This document shows, piece by piece, positions 1 through 8,665 of a stretch of DNA of 64,000 nucleotides. Every line of letters starts with the position of its first letter. Position 1 is the first letter of the stretch. Below the pieces are notes generated by a model. The model saw only the letters and a list, made by a program, of their open reading frames with translations, searched no databases and had not been told where the DNA came from. Both the position numbers and the translations under genes were made by a program. Source of the DNA: Loktanella sp. PT4BL (GTDB lineage Bacteria > Pseudomonadota > Alphaproteobacteria > Rhodobacterales > Rhodobacteraceae); the NCBI RefSeq assembly GCF_003201935.1, contig NZ_QJJL01000001.1, positions 248,001-312,000 on the forward strand, read 5' to 3'.

Positions 1-600
1 ATGGGGCGACCAGTCCACCACAAAGCCCATATTCGCAGGGGCAAAGGGCGCGACCTGATCCTGCAGATGTGCCGCCCAAGCGCCGTTGGCCCCAAGGCGT
101 GCCCAACTGGCGCCACCTGTCGCAAGGACGGTCACCTTTGGCGTGACCGTGACTGTGCCATCGAGTGTCTCAAAGCGCAAAGCGTCACCTTGCCAGCCGT
201 CCCAGCGCCACCGCGTTTCAATGCGCACGCCATAGTCACGCAACCGCGCCAGCCAAGCACGCAACAAGGGTGAGGCTTTCATGACGGTGGGAAACACGCG
301 CCCTGTTGATCCGGTAAAGACGGTTTGCCCCAGACCCTCCGCCCAAGCTATCACCTGATCCGGGCCGAAATCGTCAAGGGCCTTGGTCAGCGCAAGAGGG
401 GGTGAACTGCCATAGGCTGCAAGAAAAGTGGCACGTTGTTCAGCCTTTGTGATGTTCAATCCTGATTTGCCCGCCATCAGGAATTTCCGCCCCACCGATG
501 GCATGGCATCGGCGACGGTGACCGAAACGCCGGCCCTGCCCAGTTGCTCGGCAGCCATCAGCCCGGCGGGCCCCGCACCAATGACCATTGCATCGGTCAC
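1..600 (-). CDS. TIGR03862 / HI0933-like flavoprotein, C-terminus beyond left edge
   Basis: The frame is open from a GTG at 600 to the window edge, about 200 codons, so only the N-terminal half is present. It opens with a dinucleotide-binding motif (VIGAGPAGLMAAE, residues 6-18), then GKSGLNIT (residues 44-51) and LATGGASW, which together mark the BaiN/HI0933 family of FAD-dependent oxidoreductases. The substrate is unknown. The GTG overlaps the TGA of the mscS-like gene (GTGA), so translation is probably coupled. It is the last gene of a minus-strand run of four. Family is firm; specific function is not. Confidence 0.85.
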   Translation of the reverse strand, partial: MTDAMVIGAGPAGLMAAEQLGRAGVSVTVADAMPSVGRKFLMAGKSGLNITKAEQRATFLAAYGSSPPLALTKALDDFGPDQVIAWAEGLGQTVFTGSTGRVFPTVMKASPLLRAWLARLRDYGVRIETRWRWDGWQGDALRFETLDGTVTVTPKVTVLATGGASWARLGANGAWAAHLQDQVAPFAPANMGFVVDWSPH

Positions 601-1904
601 GCTGGCATGGGTCCTTTGAATTCCACCACACGGTGCGGATAGGGGATTTCGATGTCGTTTTCCTTGAGCGCATTCCAGATCAGGAACAACACGTCAGAGG
701 CATATTTGTTCTTGCCGTCGTCAATGCCTTCGACCCAGAATTCCACCCCAAAATCCACGCCGCTGTCGCCAAACCCGCGCAATTCGCAGTCAGGGCCTTC
801 GGGATCTTGCAGGACACCGGGGTGCTTTGAGACGGCGGCCTCGATGATGGCGGGGACACGGTTGATGTCGGTGTCGTAGCTTACGGAAAATGCCACCTCG
901 AGCCGGTTTGCCGACCCGGAGTCTGAGTAATTGACCACACGCGTGGTGATGAAATCCTCGTTCGGGACAACAATCCAGCGGCCATCAAACGTTTCAAGGA
1001 TCGTTGCGCGTGCCCCCATCTTGATGATGGTTCCGGCTTCGCCGCCGTCCAGTTCGACATAATCGCCAACGGTGGCTTGACCCTCGACCATCAGGATCAC
1101 GCCAGAGATAAAGTTGGATGCGATTTTTTGCAGGCCGAATCCAAGACCCACACCTATGGCACCACCGATGATCGCCAAGGAACTCAGGTTGATCCCCATC
1201 ACGTTCATCAGGATCAGGAAGGCGACTGTGAAAATCGCAAATTCAGAAGTCTTGATCGCCAGTTGCCGGATCGCGGGCCGCATGGGTTGTTGTGTGATGT
1301 AAGAGGATGACTGCGCGTTTGACCATTGGCCCAGCCAGAACAGAAGGCTGCCGACAATAACCCCGCGGACGATGGAAAGCGCAGAGAAACTGATATTGCC
1401 AAGTGTCACCCGCGCCGCGTCAAGCGCCATCGTGACTTCATCAAGAAAACCAAGCGCATAGAGCGCCGCGACAGGGACCAGGATATAGCGTGCCAGTACG
1501 CGTAGAAAGGCGTCCGTGACGATGTCTTTGGCCAGCGCACGGGCGGCAAGGAAAAGGAAGACGCGCTTGCCGAATGCGATGACTTCACCGGACCCGAAGA
1601 GGGACCGTGTCACGCTTTCGCCGACGGCGGTAAACCCATAGGCCAAGAGCGGCAAGGTGAGCGGCAGGAAGATGAGCAGGAAGCGGCGCGCCTTGGAGAG
1701 GATGGATCGGTTGGCCGCATCCGATGTGAGCAATGTGCGCAGGCGCGGCGTTACAATCCCGCTCGCGATCCGCGCCAGAAGGTAGGCCCCGATCAAAAGC
1801 GCAAATTGCGACCACGCCGCAGGTGAAAGCAGCCAGCCTTGTGCCAGGACCAGTGCCTGATCAAAGGCGTTCTGGGCTTGCTCCATCAATCCGTTTGGTT
1901 CCAT
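597..1904 (-). CDS. MscS family mechanosensitive ion channel
   Basis: 435 residues. The N-terminal ~200 residues hold several hydrophobic segments. They are followed by the pore helix and beta domain typical of MscS (GLGFGLQKIASNFISGV, then VGDYVELDGGEAGTI and WIVVPNEDF). The protein would sit in the inner membrane and release solutes on hypo-osmotic shock. It is longer than E. coli MscS (286 residues), with extra N-terminal membrane helices as in YbdG/YnaI-like members. It lies 13 nt after the enoyl-CoA hydratase gene. Nothing links its role to those metabolic neighbours. Confidence 0.92.
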   Translation of the reverse strand: MEPNGLMEQAQNAFDQALVLAQGWLLSPAAWSQFALLIGAYLLARIASGIVTPRLRTLLTSDAANRSILSKARRFLLIFLPLTLPLLAYGFTAVGESVTRSLFGSGEVIAFGKRVFLFLAARALAKDIVTDAFLRVLARYILVPVAALYALGFLDEVTMALDAARVTLGNISFSALSIVRGVIVGSLLFWLGQWSNAQSSSYITQQPMRPAIRQLAIKTSEFAIFTVAFLILMNVMGINLSSLAIIGGAIGVGLGFGLQKIASNFISGVILMVEGQATVGDYVELDGGEAGTIIKMGARATILETFDGRWIVVPNEDFITTRVVNYSDSGSANRLEVAFSVSYDTDINRVPAIIEAAVSKHPGVLQDPEGPDCELRGFGDSGVDFGVEFWVEGIDDGKNKYASDVLFLIWNALKENDIEIPYPHRVVEFKGPMPA

Positions 1905-1917
1905 CCGCGCCCGCCCT

Positions 1918-2541
1918 CTATCGTTTTACCGCTTCTACTGTCATGCGTTTGATTGCTGCAATATGTTCCGGCGCGGCAGAGAGCGCATCTGCCCCAAGGT
2001 TCTGTGCGGTTTCAAGCAGCGCGTCAGGGGCTGCGATCTGGTCCACCAATCCCCATTGGAGCGCCCGTTCCGCCTCGATCTTTTGGCCTGCCATCAGAAT
2101 CATCTTGGCGCGGGCGGGCCCGACAAGCCGTGTCAGGCGCGGGGGATCAGAGGGTTGCGGCAGAAAGCCCAGCTTCATCACCGGATAAAAGAACTTTGCC
2201 CCTGCAACGGCGATCCGCAGATCGCAGGCGAGCACCATGCCAAATGCGCCGCCTGCCACTGTGCCGTTCAAGGCTGCGATGGTGAGGCACGGCAAGGATG
2301 CGATCGCGCCCGAGAGCCGTTCCCAGACCGGATCGGTGGCAAGTCCAGCGCGCGCGGCCTCCAAATCTGCACCTGCGCTAAAGACACCACCCGTGCCCGT
2401 CAGAATGAAGAGTTTCGCATCCTGTGCCGCCTCTGCAATCTCGGCCAACCGGATCAGCATATCACGTGTCAACGCGCCTGCTTTGTCGGGGCGGTCAATG
2501 GTGACGATCCATGTGTCACCATCCTTGTCACAGCGGATCAT
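1918..2541 (-). CDS. enoyl-CoA hydratase/isomerase family protein
   Basis: 207 residues, a crotonase-fold protein. The oxyanion-hole segments are visible (LTGTGGVFSAGADLEAARAG and ALNGTVAGGAFGMVLACD). At 207 residues it is shorter than the usual 250-260, mainly because the C-terminal helical region is reduced. Its start overlaps the stop of the upstream SDR gene by 4 nt (ATGA type), so the two are probably co-translated. A role in acyl-CoA or aromatic-acid degradation is likely, but the substrate cannot be read from sequence. Confidence 0.88.
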   Translation of the reverse strand: MIRCDKDGDTWIVTIDRPDKAGALTRDMLIRLAEIAEAAQDAKLFILTGTGGVFSAGADLEAARAGLATDPVWERLSGAIASLPCLTIAALNGTVAGGAFGMVLACDLRIAVAGAKFFYPVMKLGFLPQPSDPPRLTRLVGPARAKMILMAGQKIEAERALQWGLVDQIAAPDALLETAQNLGADALSAAPEHIAAIKRMTVEAVKR

Positions 2542-3296
2542 ACAAGCCCGACCTTTTTGCGGATATCCTCGTCACGCAGGCTGACGTCATCGCCCAAGAA
2601 ATCGTCGGCCTCGGGTGTACACATCCACAACAGCGCCTGTGCGGGCCACTCGGGCGGGATATGGACGGACCAGTCAAGCTGGCTGACCGGATTGATGCCT
2701 GACGCCTTGATTTCGCGCTGCATTTGCGTGGCAACGGTTCCGGGCGAAAGCCCCAGGATCCGCAGGCCCTTCTCGCGGGACTCCTTGTCTGCGGCACGCG
2801 TGAGCATATAGACGGCAGCCTTGGAGCTACAGTAGGCGGACCAGCCCTCGACCGGGCCATGGGCGGCACCGGACGAGATGTTGATAATCGTGCCGTGGCC
2901 TTGGGCAATCATGCCGGGCATCGCCGCATGCATCCCGTGCATCACGCCTTTGAGGTTGATGTCGATGGTGCGCGACCACGCCTCGGGATCGGTGTCTTGC
3001 AGGTGGCCGATGGGCTCAACCACGCCTGCGTTGTTGATCAGAACATCCAACCCGCCGAAAGTGCGCGCGGTTGCGGCAACGGCCGAAGCGACATCGGAAT
3101 AGCGCGAGACATCGCAAGGGATCGCAAGTGCTTTCTCCCCGATCTTTCCGGCAATTTCGGCAATCTCGTCGGTGCTGCGGGCAACCAGTGCGACGTTCGC
3201 GCCTGCTTCGGCAAAAGCAAAGGCGGCAGCTGCGCCGATGCCGCGGCTGGCCCCGGTGATAAGTACGGTTTTCCCGACTAAATTGATGTTTTTCAC
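2538..3296 (-). CDS. SDR family NAD(P)-dependent oxidoreductase
   Basis: 252 residues from a GTG start at 3296. A longer frame runs to 3356, but the GTG has a good AAAGGGA ribosome-binding site and gives the usual SDR N-terminus. The cofactor motif TGASRGIG is at residues 14-21, NNAG at 88-91, and the active site is Ser141/142, Tyr155 and Lys159 (YCSSK). The C-terminus (residues ~215-252) carries a short tryptophan-containing tail found in some lipid- or steroid-type SDRs. It heads the minus-strand operon that continues with the hydratase, MscS and flavoprotein. Substrate unknown. Confidence 0.9.
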   Translation of the reverse strand: MKNINLVGKTVLITGASRGIGAAAAFAFAEAGANVALVARSTDEIAEIAGKIGEKALAIPCDVSRYSDVASAVAATARTFGGLDVLINNAGVVEPIGHLQDTDPEAWSRTIDINLKGVMHGMHAAMPGMIAQGHGTIINISSGAAHGPVEGWSAYCSSKAAVYMLTRAADKESREKGLRILGLSPGTVATQMQREIKASGINPVSQLDWSVHIPPEWPAQALLWMCTPEADDFLGDDVSLRDEDIRKKVGLV

Positions 3297-3415
3297 ACAA
3301 GTCCCTTTCAGATTGCTTTTGGGATAGCTAGTTATTGTCTTAATAGTAAAGCCCATCGCCGGTATATTTCAAAGCCGGCTCCGGTGGGACAAAGATATAT
3401 CGAAAGGGATCATCC

Positions 3416-4918
3416 ATGACATATCCGACAGGAATGCGTAGCGCTGTTTGCATCGCCGCATTGATCGCTGGCAGCGCAGCGCAGGCCGACGTCACCGCCG
3501 CACAGGTCTGGGAAGACTGGAAGGCACAGATGAGCCTTTACGGAGAAGACAGCCTCACTATCGGTGCGGAAGAGACCTCAAGCGGCGTCGTGACGATCCG
3601 CGACCTGTCTTTGCGGACCACGGACGATGACGTCACCGCCGAGATTTCCGTTGGAACGATCACCTTCAACGAACAGTCTGATGGCACCGTGCGGGTGACG
3701 ATGGATGATAGCTATCCCATGGTCATCACCGGCGAAGATGGTGTTGTCGTAACCTTGGCCATCACCCAGGAAAATATGGACATGATCGTCAGCGGTGACC
3801 CTGACGCCATGAATTATGCGATCACCGCCGATCAGTACGCTATTGCCCTGCAGGATGTCGTGGATGGTGATATCACCTTTAACGGTGACGCACAGGTGAC
3901 GCTGAACGACATCGACATGAGCTATCAGACCGAAACCGGCGATCTGCGCGAAATCTCATATGACGGGACAATCGGGTCGGTCGACCTTCTGGTTGATTTC
4001 CAGATCCCCGGCGGCAATGGCGAATATGTCACCGCGGGCGGCAAAATGATGAGCATTGCGGCGCAGGCTGAAATGTCGGTGCCTGCAGATGCGGATTTTG
4101 ACGATCCTGATACGCTGATGGTCGACGGTTTTGCCGTTGCAGGGGGTTATACGATCGACCGCTCGGACTTTGTTTTCGATATCAATGCAGAGGGCGATCA
4201 GGCCGCAGGGTCAATCACGGTCGGGTCGTCAAACCTGACGGGTGAATTGAACAACAGCACAGTTGGCTACACATCGCTGACCAATGATATTGCGGTGAAT
4301 ATCGTTTCCGGTGAATTCCCGCTTCCGATTGAATTGAGCCTGGCGCAATACGGGGTGAATGTTCTGTTCCCGACAGCCGCTTCCGAAGAAGCCTCGGATT
4401 TTGCCTTTGGTTTCGATCTTGTCGACCTGTCGATCAGTGATGCGATCTGGGATATTTTTGATCCGGGCAACGTTCTGCCCCGCGATCCGGCGACGATCCA
4501 AATCGCACTCAGCGGCCGTGGCAAGGCGTTGTTTGATATGTTCGATCCGGAACAGCAGGATGCGATGAACAGCGCGGAAATGCCCTATGAGCTTGAATCA
4601 GTGACGCTGGACCGTCTGAATGTGAACGCCGCAGGTGCCGCTTTGGTGGGTGACGGCACCTTTACCTTCGATAACAGCGACATGGACAGCTTTGCGCCGC
4701 TGCCGCGCCCTGAAGGGTCAGCAACGATCGAGATTACGGGCTTCAACGCGCTGCTCGACAATCTTGTCGCTATGGGGCTGGTCCCCGAACAGGATGTCAT
4801 GGGCGCACGCATGATGGTGGGCATGTTTGCCCGCTCAACCGGTGACGACCAGATGGAAACCTCTGTCGAGGTGTTGCCAAACGGTCAGGTCAACGTGAAC
4901 GGCAATCGCGTCCGTTAA
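3416..4918 (+). CDS. DUF2125 domain-containing periplasmic protein
   Basis: 500 residues with an N-terminal signal peptide (hydrophobic stretch at residues 9-22, cleavage probably after AAQA). The rest is rich in beta strand, acidic residues and repeated VTLND/TFNGD-like turns. The pattern and length fit DUF2125, a family common in Rhodobacterales with no known function, presumably periplasmic or outer-membrane associated. An AAAGGGA ribosome-binding site precedes the ATG. It is monocistronic: divergent from the SDR operon and closed by a strong terminator at 4938. Confidence 0.85.
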   Translation: MTYPTGMRSAVCIAALIAGSAAQADVTAAQVWEDWKAQMSLYGEDSLTIGAEETSSGVVTIRDLSLRTTDDDVTAEISVGTITFNEQSDGTVRVTMDDSYPMVITGEDGVVVTLAITQENMDMIVSGDPDAMNYAITADQYAIALQDVVDGDITFNGDAQVTLNDIDMSYQTETGDLREISYDGTIGSVDLLVDFQIPGGNGEYVTAGGKMMSIAAQAEMSVPADADFDDPDTLMVDGFAVAGGYTIDRSDFVFDINAEGDQAAGSITVGSSNLTGELNNSTVGYTSLTNDIAVNIVSGEFPLPIELSLAQYGVNVLFPTAASEEASDFAFGFDLVDLSISDAIWDIFDPGNVLPRDPATIQIALSGRGKALFDMFDPEQQDAMNSAEMPYELESVTLDRLNVNAAGAALVGDGTFTFDNSDMDSFAPLPRPEGSATIEITGFNALLDNLVAMGLVPEQDVMGARMMVGMFARSTGDDQMETSVEVLPNGQVNVNGNRVR

Positions 4919-4937
4919 TTGATCTTTTTTGTAAAGG

Positions 4938-4968
4938 GGGCGCAGGTGGCGACACTTGCGCCCTTTTT
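4938..4968 (+). terminator. rho-independent terminator after DUF2125 gene
   Basis: An 11-bp GC-rich stem (GGGCGCAGGTG with CACTTGCGCCC, one G-U pair) encloses a GCGA loop and is followed directly by TTTTT at 4964-4968. It lies 20 nt after the stop codon, in the classic layout for an intrinsic terminator. Confidence 0.9.
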
Positions 4969-5040
4969 CATTTGCACCACCCTTGGTCTTGCGGGTCAGA
5001 CCTTGGCGCACTAGGTCTTTGAGCAAGCAAAGGACACACG

Positions 5041-6387
5041 ATGACCCAATCTCTTTCAGACCTTTCCGATCAGATATTGCAAGCCGCCAAGCGCGCTGGT
5101 GCAGATGCCGCCGATGCGATTGCCGTGGATGGCACGTCGATATCGATTACTGTCCGTGACGGTGCGCTGGAACAGGCCGAACGGTCCGAGGGCATCGACA
5201 TTGGTCTGCGCGTCTTTGTCGGGAACCGGCAGGCCTGTGTGTCGTCATCCGACACGAAACCCGAGACGCTGATCCAGATGGCGGAACGTGCCGTGGCGAT
5301 GGCCAGGGAAGCCCCCGAAGACCCCCATGCAGGCCTTGCTGATCCGTCACAACTGGCAAGCAACACTGCGACCGAGGCGCTGGAACTCTTTGACCCCAGC
5401 GACGAGCCGGACCCTGCCGCGCTGCAAGAGGATGCTACGCGTGCCGAGGCCGCTGCCCTGCGCAATGCAGGCGTTTCACAAGTACAATCCGCCTCGGCAG
5501 GTTACGGGCGCCGCCGCATCCATCTGGCTGCAACGAACGGGTTTTCTGCGGGCTATGCGCGCAGTGATCGTGGCCTGTCCTGTGTGGCGATCAGCGGCAC
5601 CGGCACAGGGATGGAGCGCGATTATGACTATGACAGCCGCGTGTTTCAGGCCGATCTGCGTGACGCCGAAGAAATCGGACGCATCGCGGCGGAACGTGCG
5701 GTGGAACGGGCGGGCGCGAAGCGTCCCCGCACCGGAGCCTATCCGGTGCTCTTTGATGAACGTGTCGCCAGCACCCTGATTGGGAGCCTTCTGCAGGCCA
5801 GCAACGGATCCATGATTGCCCGCGGTTCAAGCTGGTTGCGCGATGCCATTGGCCAACAGGTCCTTCCCAAGGGCTTGTCGATTATTGAGGATCCGCATCG
5901 CGTGCGTGTCACCGGATCAAAGCTCTTTGATGCTGAAGGTTTGGCGACATCCCGGCGTGCGATTGTCGATGACGGCGTCCTGACGGGCTGGACGCTCGAT
6001 CTGGCGACAGGCCGCAAGCTTGGGATGCCAAGCACGGCAAATGCCGCGCGTGGCACCGGATCGCCGCCATCCCCGAGTCTGACAAATGTGGCACTGACCC
6101 AAGGTCAGAAATCACGCGATGATCTGATCCGCGAGATGGGCACAGGGCTTTTGGTGACCTCGATGATCGGTTCAACCATCAATCCGAACACTGGCGATTA
6201 TTCACGCGGTGCGGCTGGTTTCTGGGTCGAGAACGGTGAAATCGCCTATCCCGTCAACGAATGTACCGTTGCCGGTAATCTGCGCGAGATGTTGTTGACG
6301 ATCCAGCCTGCCAATGACGGCCGCGAGCATCTGTCGCGCGTCGTTCCCTCGTTGCTGGTTGAAGGATTGACGCTTGCCGGAGCCTGA
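5041..6387 (+). CDS. pmbA: TldD/PmbA family metalloprotease subunit (PmbA/TldE-like)
   Basis: 448 residues, the expected length for PmbA (TldE). The conserved C-terminal part is visible, with GLLVTSMIGSTINPNTGDYSRG near residues 370-390 and the glycine-rich GTGSPPSPSLTN segment. PmbA works with TldD as a heterodimeric metallopeptidase. It is known for microcin B17 leader removal and CcdA degradation, and is soluble in the cytoplasm. TldD is not in this window. An AAGGA ribosome-binding site precedes the ATG. The stop overlaps the next gene's start by 14 nt, indicating an operon. Confidence 0.9.
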   Translation: MTQSLSDLSDQILQAAKRAGADAADAIAVDGTSISITVRDGALEQAERSEGIDIGLRVFVGNRQACVSSSDTKPETLIQMAERAVAMAREAPEDPHAGLADPSQLASNTATEALELFDPSDEPDPAALQEDATRAEAAALRNAGVSQVQSASAGYGRRRIHLAATNGFSAGYARSDRGLSCVAISGTGTGMERDYDYDSRVFQADLRDAEEIGRIAAERAVERAGAKRPRTGAYPVLFDERVASTLIGSLLQASNGSMIARGSSWLRDAIGQQVLPKGLSIIEDPHRVRVTGSKLFDAEGLATSRRAIVDDGVLTGWTLDLATGRKLGMPSTANAARGTGSPPSPSLTNVALTQGQKSRDDLIREMGTGLLVTSMIGSTINPNTGDYSRGAAGFWVENGEIAYPVNECTVAGNLREMLLTIQPANDGREHLSRVVPSLLVEGLTLAGA

Positions 6388-7165
6388 TCTTGCACTGCTT
6401 GTGCAAGCAGCGCGCCAGTCGGGCGACATTGCCAAGCGGTATTTTCAGCAAAATCCCGATGTGACCGATAAACCGCATGGCGCAGGGCCGGTGACGGCGG
6501 CGGATCTTGCCGTGAACGCGATGCTGGAGAATTTCCTGCAAGCAGAGCGACCCGAATATGGCTGGCTGTCGGAGGAAACCGAGGACAATGCAGCCCGCCT
6601 CGAGACGGAGCGCCAGTTTATCATTGATCCCATCGACGGCACCCGCGCCTTTATTGAAGGCAGCAAGGATTGGGCACATTCGCTTGCTGTGACCGAGAAC
6701 GGCAAACCCGTTGCCGCCGCAATCTATCTGCCGATGCGCGATATGATGTTTGCCGCCGAAATAGGTGGCGGTGCGACGCTGAATGATGCGTCGATCCATG
6801 CCTCTGACCCCCCAATTGATGATGCAACAATCCTTGGCGCAAGGCCGAATTTCGATGCGCGGTTCTGGAAAGACGGGACGCTCCCCCCGATCAAGCGCGC
6901 GTTCAGGTCATCGCTTGCCTACAGGCTTTGCCTTGCGGCCGAAGGCAGTTTCGACGGGATGATCACCCTGCGCCCCAGTTGGGAATGGGATATCGCAGCG
7001 GGGGCACTGATCGTGCAAGAGGCAGGCGCCACGATTTCCGACCAACACGGTGCGCCGCTCCGCTTCAACAACACCCACCCTCAGGTCCCCGGTGTTCTTG
7101 CCGCCGGTCCACGGCTTCATGGTGATCTGCTTGCGCGGCTTGAGCCATCCGCGCCAAAGGCCTAG
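6374..7165 (+). CDS. inositol monophosphatase family / 3'(2'),5'-bisphosphate nucleotidase (CysQ-like)
   Basis: 263 residues. The lithium-sensitive Mg-dependent phosphatase signatures are present: acidic metal ligands in SEE (residues 66-68), DPIDGT at 85-90 and WEWDIAAG at 203-210. The family hydrolyses inositol phosphates or 3'-phosphoadenosine 5'-phosphate. In Rhodobacteraceae the gene next to pmbA is usually annotated cysQ, but substrate choice cannot be proven from sequence. It overlaps pmbA by 14 nt and lies 36 nt before the DUF4170 gene, so it is part of one plus-strand operon leading to lipid A genes. Confidence 0.87.
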   Translation: MPEPDLALLVQAARQSGDIAKRYFQQNPDVTDKPHGAGPVTAADLAVNAMLENFLQAERPEYGWLSEETEDNAARLETERQFIIDPIDGTRAFIEGSKDWAHSLAVTENGKPVAAAIYLPMRDMMFAAEIGGGATLNDASIHASDPPIDDATILGARPNFDARFWKDGTLPPIKRAFRSSLAYRLCLAAEGSFDGMITLRPSWEWDIAAGALIVQEAGATISDQHGAPLRFNNTHPQVPGVLAAGPRLHGDLLARLEPSAPKA

Positions 7166-7201
7166 ACTGTCTCCGACAGATTTTTTCGCAAAGGTTTACC
7201 C

Positions 7202-7447
7202 ATGACACAACGCCTGCACCTCGTTTTTGGCGGCGAGCTGATTGATCCGACCAAGAACGCATTCAAGGATGTGGATGCCATTGATATCGTCGGAATGTAC
7301 CCAAATTATGAAGCGGCCTATAATGCGTGGAAAGGTGCGGCACAGCGCACTGTAGACAATGCGCATATGCGGTACTTCATTGCGCATATCCACCGCTTGC
7401 GGGACGAAGAAACAGCGGCGTCGCCGACTGAAGAACTCGATAGCTAG
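7202..7447 (+). CDS. DUF4170 domain-containing protein
   Basis: 81 residues. It matches the short DUF4170 family, with the diagnostic FGGELIDPTKNAFKDVDAID segment and an AYNAWKGAAQRTVDNA helix. The function is unknown. In alphaproteobacteria the family commonly sits between a CysQ-like gene and the KdtA/lpxK lipid A genes, exactly as here, which suggests a link to envelope biogenesis. AAAGG lies upstream of the ATG. No membrane segment or signal peptide is visible, so it is probably cytoplasmic. Confidence 0.85.
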   Translation: MTQRLHLVFGGELIDPTKNAFKDVDAIDIVGMYPNYEAAYNAWKGAAQRTVDNAHMRYFIAHIHRLRDEETAASPTEELDS

Positions 7448-7468
7448 GGCAAGGCCACCGGTCAGAAA

Positions 7469-8665
7469 ATGGCAAGATCCCTCGCAATCGCAGCCTATCT
7501 GGCAGGCTTGGGGTCACATGACCGCAAAAAGCCACTGGCCGAACAGCCACCCCGCCCTGCGGGTACGATCATCTGGGCGCGATGCAGCCGTCCTGACCAG
7601 TTGATGGCGATAGAAACGCTTGACCGGAAGCTGGCCGAAGATGGCGATCCCATCCATGTGGTGGCAACGCTGCTGCACTGGGTGCCGGAATATGCCCAAC
7701 GCGCCTTGCCAGAGCCGCAAGGGCGTAAAGATATCCGCGCCTTCATTGCCCATTGGCAACCAGCCATGAGCATATGGGTGAAGGGTGATCTTGATCCAAT
7801 ACTCCTGTCAGAACTGGATAATGCCAAGGTACCGGCCATCTTTGTCGATGCGACGGCCGAAGGTCTTGATGACATAGCCGGCAAATGGGTGCCCGGTGCG
7901 CGGCGCTCTATGTTGTCGCAGTTCGAGGCTGTTCTTGCACTTGATCAGGCAGCAGCGGACCGGCTGATCTATGCAGGCACGCCTGCAGATAACGTCTTGG
8001 TCACGGGTGCAATGGAAGACTGCGCGCCAACATTGCCCTGTAGCGAAACCGAGCGGAGCGAAATCTCCAAATCCATCGGGACACGCTCTGTCTGGCTCGC
8101 GGCGGCTACACCGGCCTGCGAAACCGGTTACATTGCAAAGGCCCATCACGCCGCAAGCAGACGCGCACATCGTCTCTTGCTGATTGTCGTCCCGCAGGAT
8201 GCGACGGCGGCCTATGACATTGTGGAACAAATGCGTGGGAAGGGCTTTAATGTCGCTTTGCGGTCGGACGAGCCGGAACCATCCGAAATTACGCAGGTCT
8301 ATGTGGTCGACACCGAAGAGGAGCTTGGCCTGTGGTACCGCATCGCGCCGATCACCTATCTGGGGGGAACGCTGGACGGCAAAGGGTGTCGCGATCCCTT
8401 TGAGGCGGCAGCTCTGGGGTCTGCTGTCCTGTACGGCCCTCAAGTGGCTCCGTTTCAACGTCATGCAGCACGGTTGAATGCGGCAGGCGCGTCCCGTTTG
8501 CTGCGTTCTGGTGATGATCTCGGACTGGCGGTGGAAACGTTGCTTGCAGCTGACAAGACGGCAGAGCTTGCGCATGCGGCCTGGGATGTGACATCGCGCG
8601 GGGCAACGGTGACCAACCGTATCGCAACATTTATCCAGCTGCGTCTGGAAGAGTTGGTTTCATAG
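7469..8665 (+). CDS. KdtA/WaaA-like 3-deoxy-D-manno-octulosonic acid transferase (glycosyltransferase N-terminal domain)
   Basis: 398 residues, GT-B fold. The C-terminal half is WaaA-like (VVDTEEELGLWYRIAPITYLG, then GCRDPFEAAALGSAVLYGP), which resembles the nucleotide-sugar site of Kdo transferases. The N-terminal half is less typical. Where canonical WaaA has an SxGE-type motif carrying the catalytic glutamate, this protein reads IIWARCSRPDQLMAIETL, with no obvious equivalent. It therefore may be a divergent paralogue with another acceptor or sugar. It abuts lpxK with no gap, so a role in the lipid A/LPS inner core is likely. The family call is good; the exact reaction is uncertain. Confidence 0.8.
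   Translation: MARSLAIAAYLAGLGSHDRKKPLAEQPPRPAGTIIWARCSRPDQLMAIETLDRKLAEDGDPIHVVATLLHWVPEYAQRALPEPQGRKDIRAFIAHWQPAMSIWVKGDLDPILLSELDNAKVPAIFVDATAEGLDDIAGKWVPGARRSMLSQFEAVLALDQAAADRLIYAGTPADNVLVTGAMEDCAPTLPCSETERSEISKSIGTRSVWLAAATPACETGYIAKAHHAASRRAHRLLLIVVPQDATAAYDIVEQMRGKGFNVALRSDEPEPSEITQVYVVDTEEELGLWYRIAPITYLGGTLDGKGCRDPFEAAALGSAVLYGPQVAPFQRHAARLNAAGASRLLRSGDDLGLAVETLLAADKTAELAHAAWDVTSRGATVTNRIATFIQLRLEELVS

Noticed and set aside
1963-2811. 282-codon plus-strand open frame opposite the hydratase and SDR genes
   Set aside because: Antisense to two genes with clear motifs, and cysteine-rich without a domain pattern.
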